A stretch of DNA of 64,000 bases. It comes from DASZFV01 sp036494575 (lineage in GTDB: Bacteria; Myxococcota_A; Polyangia; Fen-1088). Below, one piece after another: positions 1 through 7,777 of the stretch. The notes beneath the pieces were generated by a model that searched no databases, had not been told where the DNA came from, and worked only from the letters and a program-made list of their open reading frames with translations. Position numbers and translations under genes: made by a program. Each line of letters opens with the position of its first letter. Within the stretch, counting starts at the first letter, position 1. The DNA is taken from NCBI GenBank assembly GCA_036494575.1, contig DASXOE010000080.1:1-64000 (forward strand). The letters are read 5' to 3'.

Positions 1-1
1 C

Positions 2-538
2 GGCTCCTATGAGCTCGATCCCGAGCTCGACATCAAGCTCACGCGGCAATACCCGGAGGCCATGGTAACCATCGAGCTCCATGGAACGCCGAAGAAGCCG
101 CAGCTGCGCATGAGCAGCGATCCGGCGGTCTACGACCAGGCGCAGATCGTCAGCTTGATCCTCACCGGGTCGCCCGGCGGACAGCCGTCGTCGGGCAAGT
201 CATTCGATCCGACGGCCGCCGTCGCAACCGCGGTGCTGGCCAAGCTGGCCGACCAGGTCGCGTCGGCGCTGGGCCTGGACGTGATGCGGGTCGAGGGGCA
301 AGACGTCAAGAACGACGAGGGCCAGGCCACCGGCGAGACCGACACGCGCGTCGAGGTCGGCAAGTACATCAGCGACCGCATCTACCTCTCCTACGCGCAC
401 GTCTTCGGCGCGAACGAGTACTCCAACCAGAACGAGGCACACGTCGAATACCGACTCACGCGTCGCTGGATGGTCGAGAGCATCTTCGGCGACGCCGGCG
501 TCGGAGGCGTCGACGCTCTGTGGACGTATCGCTACTGA
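2..538 (+). CDS. tamB: C-terminal end of a TamB-like translocation/assembly protein (5' cut by window edge)
   Basis: The reading frame is open from the left edge of the window and ends at a TAC-TGA, leaving about 178 residues. The fragment has the look of the TamB (DUF490) C-terminal domain: a run of ligand-like strands (around PKKPQLRMSSDPAV), the segment QIVSLILTGSP typical of these proteins, and a C-terminal amphipathic barrel-like stretch ending in an aromatic residue (WTYRY). TamB proteins span the periplasm from the inner membrane and work with the Omp85 protein TamA in outer-membrane protein assembly or lipid transport. The usual length exceeds 1000 residues, so most of the gene lies outside. 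An Omp85 gene occurs at 39.9 kb but is not adjacent. Confidence 0.75.
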   Translation, partial: GSYELDPELDIKLTRQYPEAMVTIELHGTPKKPQLRMSSDPAVYDQAQIVSLILTGSPGGQPSSGKSFDPTAAVATAVLAKLADQVASALGLDVMRVEGQDVKNDEGQATGETDTRVEVGKYISDRIYLSYAHVFGANEYSNQNEAHVEYRLTRRWMVESIFGDAGVGGVDALWTYRY

Positions 539-622
539 CTAGAAGGCCGATCGCCCCTTCTATTGTGGTCGCGGCGTGCTCATGTTCTCCCTGTCCGGGT
601 ATTTCGGATGGGGAGGATCGCC

Positions 623-754
623 ATGAAATGTTCGCAATGCGGCAGCGCAAATTGTTCGTGTGACAAAGACGGCAAGTGCAATTGCTCCAGCACGTGCGCC
701 TGTGCGAAGAAGAAGGCCGCCGGCACCGAGAAGCGGGCCACCAAGGCTTCTTGA
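623..754 (+). CDS. Small cysteine-rich metallothionein-like protein (43 aa)
   Basis: The frame starts at ATG 623 after a GGGAGG ribosome-binding site and encodes 43 residues. Eight cysteines lie at 3, 6, 11, 13, 19, 21, 25 and 27, giving the pattern CxxC-x4-CxC-x5-CxC-x3-CxC, followed by a Lys/Arg/Ala tail. Paired CxC motifs in a tiny soluble protein are the hallmark of metal-thiolate proteins, so binding of Zn, Cu or Cd is the natural inference. There is no signal peptide, so it should be cytoplasmic. I do not recognise a named metallothionein family, and a zinc-knuckle-like protein is the main alternative. Earlier in-frame start codons exist at 563 and 608 but lack a good ribosome-binding site. 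Confidence 0.7.
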   Translation: MKCSQCGSANCSCDKDGKCNCSSTCACAKKKAAGTEKRATKAS

Positions 755-858
755 ACCTCGGCGAGACGTCGACCCGGAGGGCCTCGGCTCCCGGATTGGC
801 GTCTCGCCCCCGGCTCCCGTGCGGCGCTGGCCCTGCGAGCGGGAGCGGCGCTCGCGCA

Positions 859-1167
859 TCAGGCCGCGCGGACGTCGGCGGGCGCGGGACGCGCCGCGGC
901 CGTTGCGCTGGCGTCGGCGTCGGGGACCTGGGTCGCTTGGAAGTGCTCCCGCGACCAGCGCCGCAAGTCGGCGGCCGCCGCGCTCGAATCGCGCGCCGGA
1001 TCTCCCTGGCGCTGTCGGGCATACGCGCTGGCCCACTTCGCGATCTCCGCGCGGAAGGAGCGAACTTCGTTTTCGACGCCGGACGGGAGCTCCGCGATAG
1101 CGGCGATTTCTCGGGGCTCCGAACATTCCACGACCAACGTTTCGTCGCGGTCTAGAGATATATTCAT
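859..1167 (-). CDS. Hypothetical protein (102 aa)
   Basis: The frame begins at ATG 1167 on the minus strand, preceded by a purine run (GGGGGAT) 6-8 bases upstream, and runs to TGA at 859. The protein has an acidic strand-rich N-terminus (MNISLDRDETLVVECSEP), a helical middle (residues 33-75, rich in Arg, Glu and Trp) and a low-complexity Ala/Pro tail. No family is recognised. It is divergent from the beta-propeller gene at 1358, with 190 bp between them. Ordinary residue composition up to about residue 78 favours a real gene, but codon bias alone can keep a frame open in DNA this GC-rich. Confidence 0.45.
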   Translation of the reverse strand: MNISLDRDETLVVECSEPREIAAIAELPSGVENEVRSFRAEIAKWASAYARQRQGDPARDSSAAAADLRRWSREHFQATQVPDADASATAAARPAPADVRAA

Positions 1168-1357
1168 AACTCGATCCCCCGGAGGACGTAACAGCACATA
1201 CCGTGCCAGCACCCTCGCCCCGCGGAGCTCGGCCCCGAGCGACTCCACGTCACCGCTGGGTGCGCTCTCAGGCCCTCGATTGTTGATGGGCGGTGACGAA
1301 CGCGACGCCGAAGAGGCTTGTGGAACGGATTGCGCATGCACAAGTTGGTCATGGCTG

Positions 1358-2371
1358 ATGAGACTTTGGGGCCCATTGCCGAGCGCAGTCCTGGTGGGAG
1401 TGGCGTGCGCCGCCGCCTTCGCGGGAACCGACGCGCTCGACGCCGATGTCCGCGAGTACGTCGTCCCGACGCCAGACGCGCTTCCGCACGATCCGGCCGT
1501 GGGACCCGATGGCGCGTTGTGGTTCACGGAGGAACGCGCGAACAAGGTTGGGCGGCTCGACGCCGTGACGGGTCGCTTCCGCGAATACCCGCTCAAGTCC
1601 GCGGCGTCAGGCCCGCACGGACTGGTCGCTGACAAGCAAGGGAAGATCTGGTTCACGGCGAACAGCGCGGCGTACGTCGGCGCGCTCGACCCGAGCACCG
1701 GGATCGTGAAGGAGTTTCACTGGAAGGACGGGCGCGTCAAGGATCCGCACACGCCCGTCTTCGACGACGCGGGCGTCTTGTGGTTCACGGCAGAGGAGTC
1801 GAACGTCATCGGGCGTCTCGATCCCAAGACGGCAGCCGTGCGTTTCCTCGACGTGCCCACGCCGCGCGCGCAGCCCTATGGCATCGCGCCCGGCCCCGAC
1901 GGCGCGCTCTACTTCTGCGAGTTCGGGAGCAACAAGATCGGCCGTCTCGATCGACGGTCGATGCGCATGCGCGAGTACCCCCTGCCCGAAGGCGCCCGGC
2001 CGCGCAGGCTCGCGCTCGCCAGCGACGGAACCATCTTCTACTCCGACTACGAGCGCGGCTTCCTCGGTCACCTCGACCCCGCGACGGGAAAAGTCGACGA
2101 GTGGCCGTGCCCGAGCGGGTCGGACGCCCGTCCTTACGCCATCGCGGTCGCCCCCGACGGCGAGGTCTGGCTCAGCGAATCCGGCGTCATGCCCAACACC
2201 CTCGTCCGCTTCGACCCCCGCTCCAAGAGCTTCGCGACGGCACCCATTCCGTCGGGCGGCGGCGTCGTGCGCAACATGGCGATCACGAGCGACGGCCGCG
2301 TCTATCTCGCGTGCAGCGGCATGAACCGAGTGGCCATCGCGACGCCCAGGAGCGCTCGCGCCGGCCGGTGA
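1358..2371 (+). CDS. Secreted virginiamycin-B-lyase-like seven-bladed beta-propeller protein
   Basis: The chosen start ATG 1358 gives 337 residues with a clear export signal (MRLWGPLPSAVLVGVACAAA). The rest is a chain of roughly 45-residue repeats of the type GPDGALWFTE...NKVGRLD..TG....YPL, the signature of the Vgb/streptogramin-lyase-like NHL propeller family. True Vgb linearises streptogramin B antibiotics with Mg2+ and a catalytic His/Glu set. Most exported environmental homologues have unknown substrates, so lyase activity is not claimed. Longer in-frame starts exist from 1280 but would bury the signal peptide. It lies alone between the divergent hypothetical gene and the small zinc-ribbon gene. 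Confidence 0.8.
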   Translation: MRLWGPLPSAVLVGVACAAAFAGTDALDADVREYVVPTPDALPHDPAVGPDGALWFTEERANKVGRLDAVTGRFREYPLKSAASGPHGLVADKQGKIWFTANSAAYVGALDPSTGIVKEFHWKDGRVKDPHTPVFDDAGVLWFTAEESNVIGRLDPKTAAVRFLDVPTPRAQPYGIAPGPDGALYFCEFGSNKIGRLDRRSMRMREYPLPEGARPRRLALASDGTIFYSDYERGFLGHLDPATGKVDEWPCPSGSDARPYAIAVAPDGEVWLSESGVMPNTLVRFDPRSKSFATAPIPSGGGVVRNMAITSDGRVYLACSGMNRVAIATPRSARAGR

Positions 2372-2477
2372 GCCGCGCGCGGTGGTGGGCGGCGTCGCGT
2401 CAAAGGCGTGGCGTCTTCCGTCCGAAGCGCGTATATGAGTGGCCCTCGCCGATGGGCACCCCCGAAGGGCACTACCG

Positions 2478-2687
2478 ATGCGACAAGACGCGCTCCTCTG
2501 TCCCAATCTCAACCACCGCCGTTCGGACGCGCCCGTGCGGTTTTGCCCGAGCTGCGGCGTCGTCGTCAATGGCAAGGTGACCTCGATCCGTTGCGCGTCG
2601 ACGAACCACGATGTCCGCCGCCGGGGCGGCTCGATCTTCTGCGTCGATTGCGGCGAGAGACTGGCGAAGGCCGTCTCGGCCCGCTGA
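2478..2687 (+). CDS. Small zinc-ribbon protein (69 aa)
   Basis: It starts at ATG 2478 with GAAGGG seven bases upstream. The protein contains Cys at the start (ALLCPNLNHRRSDAPVRF), then CPSCG, and later C(x12-16)CVDCGERL, so two CxxC knuckles can form a zinc ribbon, with a third Cys/His set possible. The block CPNLNHRRSDAPVRFCPSCG is typical of a widespread uncharacterised family of short bacterial proteins. Its function is unknown; zinc binding is inferred from the knuckles. It is not in an operon: the next gene, the sigma factor, is on the opposite strand and convergent. Confidence 0.7.
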   Translation: MRQDALLCPNLNHRRSDAPVRFCPSCGVVVNGKVTSIRCASTNHDVRRRGGSIFCVDCGERLAKAVSAR

Positions 2688-2729
2688 CGGCGTCACCCCT
2701 TTGGTTCCGGTTCTTCGTCGCGGTCCGGC

Positions 2730-3281
2730 TCAGGTCATCTGCTGCAGCACCTGTTCCTGAGCGGCGCTGATGCGCCGCTTCGCCGTCGAGCGCGAGCACC
2801 CGCACAGCTCGGCGACCGACTCCGCGCTCTCAGCCTGCAGGTAGTGCAGCACCCAGGCGACCCGGAGCTTGCCCGGGAGCGTGTCGAGCACGCGGAAGAG
2901 CCGGCGGAAGAGCAGCCTGTCCTCGGGCGGGACGCCCGGGGCGGCGACCTCCTCGACGGCGCTCTCGTCGAAGGTCAGCCGCGTCCAGCGCAGGTTCCGG
3001 CGCTGCAAGCTCTTGCGCGCGACGCGGACGGCGATCGTCATCAACCACGACTTGACGAGCTCCGGGTGCTTGACGCCCTTGAGCGCCCGAAATGCCACCA
3101 TGAAGACGTCCTGCACCATGTCTTCCGTCTCGTCCCCGCGCCCCAGCACCGCGCGCCCCAAGGCGGCCACGTCGACGGAGTAGCGCCGGAATAGATCGTC
3201 GATGCTGGGCAGCGCCGGCCCTCGAACGTCGCCCCTCGCCGTGCCGGGGCGCCCAACTTCATGAGTGGTGAGCGTCGTCAA
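2730..3281 (-). CDS. ECF-type RNA polymerase sigma factor, translationally coupled to the upstream GntR gene
   Basis: The protein has about 183 residues. A sigma region 2 (DETEDMVQDVFMVAFRAL, then VKSWLMTIAVRVARKSLQ) is followed by a region 4 helix-turn-helix (ESVAELCGCSRSTAKRRI). Its size and lack of region 3 fit an extracytoplasmic-function sigma factor. No ATG is available. TTG 3281 overlaps the TGA of the GntR gene as TTGA, with an AAAGG about 11 bases upstream, so this start is preferred and implies coupled translation. No anti-sigma gene is adjacent, so its control is unclear; co-expression with the FadR-type regulator suggests a link to the sugar-acid cluster. Confidence 0.8.
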   Translation of the reverse strand: MTTLTTHEVGRPGTARGDVRGPALPSIDDLFRRYSVDVAALGRAVLGRGDETEDMVQDVFMVAFRALKGVKHPELVKSWLMTIAVRVARKSLQRRNLRWTRLTFDESAVEEVAAPGVPPEDRLLFRRLFRVLDTLPGKLRVAWVLHYLQAESAESVAELCGCSRSTAKRRISAAQEQVLQQMT

Positions 3282-4039
3282 CGCCGTCTCGGCCTTTGAT
3301 CTCGTTCGAGCAGCAGGAGGAAGTGCCTCCGCGACGAGCTGAGATGGTCCGACATCGCCTGGCGCGCGCCCGCGGGATCCGCCGCGGCGACGCGGCTCAA
3401 GATGGCCCGGTGCTCGCGGACCGCGCCCTCGAGCGTGCTCTTCGAATCGTACGTCTCCAGGCCGTACCGATGCGCGAGCGGCGACAGAGGCTTCAAGATC
3501 GCTCCGAAGAGGGCGTGGTCGGCGCCGTTGATGATGGCGCGGTGAAACGCCGTGTCGCCGCTGGCGAACGCCTCGTTGTCGTCGAGGCTGGCTTTCATCT
3601 TGGCCAACGCCTGCCGCATCTGGGCCACGCACGCCACGGGCGGCGCCACGGCCACGCGGCCGGCCAGCTCCGTCTCGACGAGCAAGCGCAGATCCAGCAG
3701 CTCCAGAAATGCCTTCTGGTCGGCGTTCAAGCGCGAGAGCATCGTCAGGCAGCGCTCGAGATCGGCGAGGTTGGACGCGGCGACGTAGCTGCCACTTCCC
3801 GCCACCGACTTCACGATGCCGCGCGCCGCGAGGTGCTGCAGGGCCTCGCGCACGACAGTCCGGCTGACCCCGAACGATTGACAGAGCTCGCTCTCCGTCG
3901 GCAGCCGCGTGGCGGGCCGGAGCCCGTCGCTGAGGATGACATTCTCGATCTCGCGCGAGACGCGGGCGCTCAGCTTCTCGCTGCGCCCGACGTTCGGGAG
4001 GCTCGTCGTCCGGAACTCGTGTCTGGCGTGCTGCGACAT
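3278..4039 (-). CDS. FadR-subfamily GntR transcriptional regulator
   Basis: This 253-residue protein has an N-terminal winged helix (residues about 20-87, with RLPTESELCQSFGVSRTVVREAL) and a C-terminal all-helical FCD ligand domain (about 100-245). The FCD metal/ligand residues are plausibly supplied by the Asp and His of GDTAFHRAI, the His of EHRAIL and the His of MSDHL. FadR-subfamily regulators that sit beside sugar-acid catabolic genes usually sense the sugar acid or its dehydrated product and repress. It is divergent from the hydrolase gene at 4185, and a palindrome directly upstream (4042-4057) fits autoregulation. Its stop codon overlaps the start of the sigma factor gene. Confidence 0.9.
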   Translation of the reverse strand: MSQHARHEFRTTSLPNVGRSEKLSARVSREIENVILSDGLRPATRLPTESELCQSFGVSRTVVREALQHLAARGIVKSVAGSGSYVAASNLADLERCLTMLSRLNADQKAFLELLDLRLLVETELAGRVAVAPPVACVAQMRQALAKMKASLDDNEAFASGDTAFHRAIINGADHALFGAILKPLSPLAHRYGLETYDSKSTLEGAVREHRAILSRVAAADPAGARQAMSDHLSSSRRHFLLLLERDQRPRRR

Positions 4040-4041
4040 AA

Positions 4042-4057
4042 GATGTCATACAACATC
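4042..4057. promoter_or_regulatory. Candidate FadR/GntR operator
   Basis: The 16-base sequence GATGTCATACAACATC has perfect GATGT/ACATC arms, and its core reads TTGTATGACA on the other strand, which resembles operators of sugar-acid-responsive FadR-subfamily regulators. It starts three bases upstream of the GntR start codon, in the 145-bp divergent region shared with the catabolic operon. A bound regulator here would block its own transcription; an effect on the operon promoter about 90 bp away would need a second site or looping, and no second copy was found. Confidence 0.55.
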
Positions 4058-4147
4058 GGACGGGCGCGGGGCCAAAGTCAACGACCAATCCGCGTACGGC
4101 GCCGCCGCGCTCGGCCGCGATCCTCGAGGCGCGGACCCTGGCCGCAA

Positions 4148-4174
4148 TTGACAACGACGGGAGCGCGGTATTAA
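4148..4174 (+). promoter_or_regulatory. Candidate sigma-70 promoter for the fuconate operon, implying a near-leaderless mRNA
   Basis: A perfect -35 box TTGACA (4148-4153) is followed after 15 bases by TATTAA (4169-4174). The expected transcription start is near 4181, only a few bases before the ATG at 4185. No convincing Shine-Dalgarno sequence precedes that ATG, which agrees with a leaderless or near-leaderless transcript. The spacer is short for a housekeeping promoter, so this is tentative. Confidence 0.45.
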
Positions 4175-4184
4175 AGCGACAGCC

Positions 4185-5051
4185 ATGCATCTCATTCGGT
4201 TCGGCGCACCTGGAGACGAACGACCGGGCATCATCCTCGCCGACGGAACGCGCATCGACGCGTCCGGCTTCGGGGGCGACTACGACGAGGCCTTCTTCGG
4301 CGGCGACGGCCTTTCACGCCTCGCGGCCTGGGTGGAGAGGAACGGCGCGCGCGCGCCGCGCGTCGATGCCGGCGTGAGGCTCGGCCCGGCGGCGTGCCGG
4401 CCGAGCAAGCTCGTCTGCATCGGGCTCAACTACCACGAGCACGCCCGCGAACAGGGCGTCGAGCCCCCGCGCGAGCCGATCCTGTTCCTGAAGTCGACCT
4501 CTTCCTTCTGCGGGCCGAACGACGACCTGCGGCTGCCGCGCGCGTCCCTGAAGACCGACTGGGAGGTCGAGCTCGCGGTCATCATCGGTCGAACGGCCAG
4601 ATACGTCCCGAAGCCCGAGGCGCTCGCTCACGTCGCGGGGTACGCGCTGTTCAACGACTACTCCGAGCGCGAGTACCAGCTCGAGCGCGGCGGCCAATGG
4701 GACAAGGGCAAGGGGTGCGACACGTTCGCGCCGTTCGGCCCTTACATCGCGACGGCGGATGGGGTCGACGCGCGCAACTTGAAGATGTGGCTCACGGTCA
4801 ACGGCGTACGCAAGCAGGACAGCACGACCGCCGACATGATCTTCGACGTGCCCACCCTCGTGAGCTACATCAGTGAGTTCATGACGCTGTTGCCGGGCGA
4901 CATCATCAGTACGGGGACCCCGCCGGGCGTGGGTGCGTACGCCAAGCCGACCCAGTTCCTCCGCGCGGGGGACGTCGTCGAGCTGGGGATCGAAGGCCTC
5001 GGCCAGTCGCGCCAAAAAGTGATCGCGCACGAGGAGGTCCGCGCCCGCTGA
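4185..5051 (+). CDS. Fumarylacetoacetase-family hydrolase, likely 2,4-diketo-3-deoxy-L-fuconate hydrolase
   Basis: This 288-residue protein has the FAH fold: a short N-terminal domain, then the catalytic core with GLNYHEHA (His84/His86), the metal triad Glu127/Glu129 in DWEVELAVIIG and Asp158 in FNDYSERE, and GDIISTGTPPGVG near the end. FAH-family enzymes of this type cleave C-C bonds of beta-diketo acids with Mg2+ or Mn2+. With L-fuconate dehydratase and an SDR in the same cluster, the known role is cleavage of 2,4-diketo-3-deoxy-L-fuconate to pyruvate and L-lactate. Ureidoglycolate lyase is the usual automatic misannotation. Its stop overlaps the next start (TGATG). Confidence 0.85.
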   Translation: MHLIRFGAPGDERPGIILADGTRIDASGFGGDYDEAFFGGDGLSRLAAWVERNGARAPRVDAGVRLGPAACRPSKLVCIGLNYHEHAREQGVEPPREPILFLKSTSSFCGPNDDLRLPRASLKTDWEVELAVIIGRTARYVPKPEALAHVAGYALFNDYSEREYQLERGGQWDKGKGCDTFAPFGPYIATADGVDARNLKMWLTVNGVRKQDSTTADMIFDVPTLVSYISEFMTLLPGDIISTGTPPGVGAYAKPTQFLRAGDVVELGIEGLGQSRQKVIAHEEVRAR

Positions 5052-6316
5052 TGCGCGTCCACCTGCAATACGGCCTCGATGGCCTCGACGTCGAGCTGCC
5101 GTCCGAGCGCGTCCGCGTGATCGAGCCGGCGTACGTCGAGGGCCTGCCCGACGAGCGGGCGGCCTTCGCGGCGGCCGCGCGCCGGCCGATGGGAGGTCGT
5201 CCGCTGCGCGAGGCGATCGGCGCTGGCGAGACGGTCGCGATCGTCATCCCCGACATCACGCGTCCGCTGCCGACGGACCGCCTGCTGCGCTGGATCTTCG
5301 CGGAGCTGCCTGCCGTCCCGCCGGAGCGCTTCGTGATCATCAACGGCACCGGCTCTCACCGGGGCAACACGCCGGCCGAGCTGGCCCAGATGGTGGGCGC
5401 CGACATCGTGGCCCGCTACCGGATCGTGAACCACGACGCCCGCGACGCAAAAGGCCTCGCGCTCGCGGGACAGGGCGCCGACGGCAAGCCGGTTTTCATG
5501 GCGCGCGATTACGTCACGGCCGATCGCCGCATCGCCCTCGGCTTCATCGAGCCGCACTTCATGGCGGGATTCTCCGGCGGCTACAAGGGCGTGTTCCCGG
5601 CCATCGCCGACATCGACGCCATCATGCATTACCACCGCGCGGACGCCATCGGGCACCCGCTCAGCACCTGGGGCGTGCTCGATGGGAATCCCACGCAGGC
5701 TCAGATCCGCCACAACGGCGCGCTCTTGCCGCTGGACTTCCTCGTCAACGTCACGCTCAACAGCCGCAGGCAGATCACGCGCTTCTTCTGTGGCGACGCG
5801 GCCGCCGCCCACCGCGCGGGCTGCGAGTTCGCGCGATCGACCGCCATGGTGGCTTGTCCCGAGCCGTTTCCCATCGTCGTCACGACGAACTCCGGCTACC
5901 CGCTGGACCAGAACCTCTACCAGACCGTCAAGGGGATGCACGCCGCCGCGCAGATCGTCACGCCGGGCGGCTTCATCCTCGCGGCGTCGCGCTGCAATGA
6001 TGGGTTTCCGAGCCACGGCAACTTCAAAACCTTGCTCTTCGACCACGCCTCGCCCCGCGCCTTGCTCGACACGATCACCCGACCGGGATTCACGATGTTC
6101 GACCAATGGGAAGCGCAGCTGCTGGCCATCGTCAGGCTGAAAGCGAACGTCGCTCTCTACAGCGAGCTGCCCCCCGAGGACGTCCGCCGCGCGCATCTCG
6201 AGCCCGTCGGCGACATCGAGGCGCGCCTAGCTGTGGAGCTCCAAAAACGGGGCGAGGTGGACATCGCCGTCATGCCGGAGGGCCCGCAGACGATTCCTTA
6301 CGTGCCCCAAGCCTGA
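5051..6316 (+). CDS. LarA-family (DUF2088) nickel-pincer-dependent racemase/epimerase
   Basis: This 421-residue protein matches LarA in length and keeps every key position known from Lactobacillus LarA: Asp68/Arg71 in IPDITRP, His103 in GSHRG, His169 in EPHF, Lys179 in GGYKG (the lysine that anchors the NPN pincer cofactor) and His195 in MHYH (nickel ligand). The family racemises lactate or epimerises other alpha-hydroxy acids. In this operon the substrate could be the L-lactate released by the preceding hydrolase, or a sugar acid. The cofactor makers LarB, LarC and LarE are not in the window and must be supplied elsewhere. The start ATG overlaps the upstream stop codon, so the two are coupled. 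Confidence 0.85.
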   Translation: MRVHLQYGLDGLDVELPSERVRVIEPAYVEGLPDERAAFAAAARRPMGGRPLREAIGAGETVAIVIPDITRPLPTDRLLRWIFAELPAVPPERFVIINGTGSHRGNTPAELAQMVGADIVARYRIVNHDARDAKGLALAGQGADGKPVFMARDYVTADRRIALGFIEPHFMAGFSGGYKGVFPAIADIDAIMHYHRADAIGHPLSTWGVLDGNPTQAQIRHNGALLPLDFLVNVTLNSRRQITRFFCGDAAAAHRAGCEFARSTAMVACPEPFPIVVTTNSGYPLDQNLYQTVKGMHAAAQIVTPGGFILAASRCNDGFPSHGNFKTLLFDHASPRALLDTITRPGFTMFDQWEAQLLAIVRLKANVALYSELPPEDVRRAHLEPVGDIEARLAVELQKRGEVDIAVMPEGPQTIPYVPQA

Positions 6317-6578
6317 AGGCGAAAACCCCAAGGCTGGTGCGCCAATCGCGCGCTGGTGCGGTCGCCCCGTTGACGCAACCGAAAAAAAGCGCGCCCGGAG
6401 TGGACCTGATCACCGCGCAAGCGCCCTCTTATTGCACATACACATGCGTGCGAGGCGGCGGTCGCCTCACAGTTCCGCCTATCGAGCGAAGCGCGGGTTG
6501 CTCAACGTCCGTTCGTTTGATTGGCAAGGATACGCGTATGCAACGACACAGGTGCGTCTCGTACAGGAGCCGATGATC

Positions 6579-7574
6579 ATGAACAAGCTCGGAAAATTCT
6601 CGGTCGCTGCGGCTTTGTTTTCTCTCGCGGCATTCAGCCAATCCTCGACCCAGGCCGCCCCTAAAGCTGGGGCCGGCGACGCCGGTGGCAAGCGCCCCAT
6701 CATGGATACGCATTTACACCTTTACATGGTGACCGCGCCCGGCGGCATTCCATGGCCGTCGCCCAAGCAGAAGGCCATCTATCGCGACGTCACTCCGGCC
6801 GAGTACAAGGAGGTCGCGAAGGCCAATGGCATCACGGGCGCCGTTATCGTCGAGGCCAATCCGACCGCCAAGGAGAACTTCCGGATCCTCGATCTCATCA
6901 AGAACGATCCCTTCTTCCACGGCCTCGTCGGCAACCCAGGCGAGATAGGGTCGGCCGACTTCTCCGCCAACCTGGCCAAGCTGGCCAAGGAGCCCAAGGT
7001 CGTCGGGATCCGCGGCTTCCTCTGGGGTCCGGCGCTGACCCTCGACGCCAAGCAGCTCGCCGACCTCAAGGACCTCGCGTCGAAAGGGATGAGCCTCGAC
7101 ATCATCAGCCGTGGGACGCTGAACCCGAAGGACAAGGTGGCCGCGCTCGCCAAGGCCGTGCCGAACCTGCGCATCATCATCGACCACCTCGGCGGCGCCA
7201 AGGGCACGAAGGTCGACCCAGAGTGGGAGGCCGCCATGACCAGCCTCGCCAAGGAGCACAAGAACGTCTATGTGAAGTTCTCGTCGTTCTTCGACATGTT
7301 CAACCCCGCCGCCAGCGAGGACAACCCGTGGAAGTCTCCGTCCGATCTGGCCTCGTACAAGCCCCACTTCGACGTGCTCATGAAGGCCTTCGGACCCGAT
7401 CGCCTCATCTTCGGCAGCAACTGGCCCGTCGTGGCCCTGGGCGGCGACGTCGCCACCGAGATCGCCATCGCCGAGGAGTACCTCAAGCCGATGGGCAACG
7501 AGGTCCGCGACAAGGTCATGTACAAGAACGCCGAGAAGTTCTACCACCGCCAGACCATTCACGCCTCGAAGTAG
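6579..7574 (+). CDS. Exported amidohydrolase-2 family protein, lactonase-like
   Basis: ATG 6579 is preceded by AGGAG at nine bases and gives 331 residues. It opens with a signal peptide (MNKLGKFSVAAALFSLAAFS) cleaved near AQA-like TQAA. The TIM-barrel hydrolase core has the metal motif DTHLHLY (His45, His47), IIDHLGG and RLIFGSNWPV. Relatives include L-fuconolactonase and L-rhamnonolactonase, which hydrolyse the lactone made by sugar dehydrogenases, so it probably supplies L-fuconate. Two things are odd. Those enzymes are normally cytoplasmic, and the acidic residue common in the FGSDWP motif is Asn here. A 10-base palindrome, ATACGCGTAT, lies at 6530-6539. The upstream 262 bp otherwise holds nothing recognisable. 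Confidence 0.75.
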   Translation: MNKLGKFSVAAALFSLAAFSQSSTQAAPKAGAGDAGGKRPIMDTHLHLYMVTAPGGIPWPSPKQKAIYRDVTPAEYKEVAKANGITGAVIVEANPTAKENFRILDLIKNDPFFHGLVGNPGEIGSADFSANLAKLAKEPKVVGIRGFLWGPALTLDAKQLADLKDLASKGMSLDIISRGTLNPKDKVAALAKAVPNLRIIIDHLGGAKGTKVDPEWEAAMTSLAKEHKNVYVKFSSFFDMFNPAASEDNPWKSPSDLASYKPHFDVLMKAFGPDRLIFGSNWPVVALGGDVATEIAIAEEYLKPMGNEVRDKVMYKNAEKFYHRQTIHASK

Positions 7575-7777
7575 CGGGCGCGGGCGACCGCACACCGACA
7601 CGGGTCTGATGCCCACCGACGCCGGCGGCTTGGTTTTGCCGCCCGCGCCGGCGGGTCGGTCCTCAAGCGCGGCTCCTTGATGCCGCTCACGCCAAAGCTT
7701 CAACCGTCGCCCGTCGCGGCGGGCGACATCGGCCGCCGAACCAGCTGCCAGCCACCGAGCCCTCCGAGGAACCGCTG

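Noticed and set aside
3282..4190. Long N-terminal extension of the sigma factor frame
   Set aside because: It lies antisense to nothing but in the same DNA as the GntR gene in another frame; the GntR family match is decisive and TTG 3281 gives a normal-length sigma factor.
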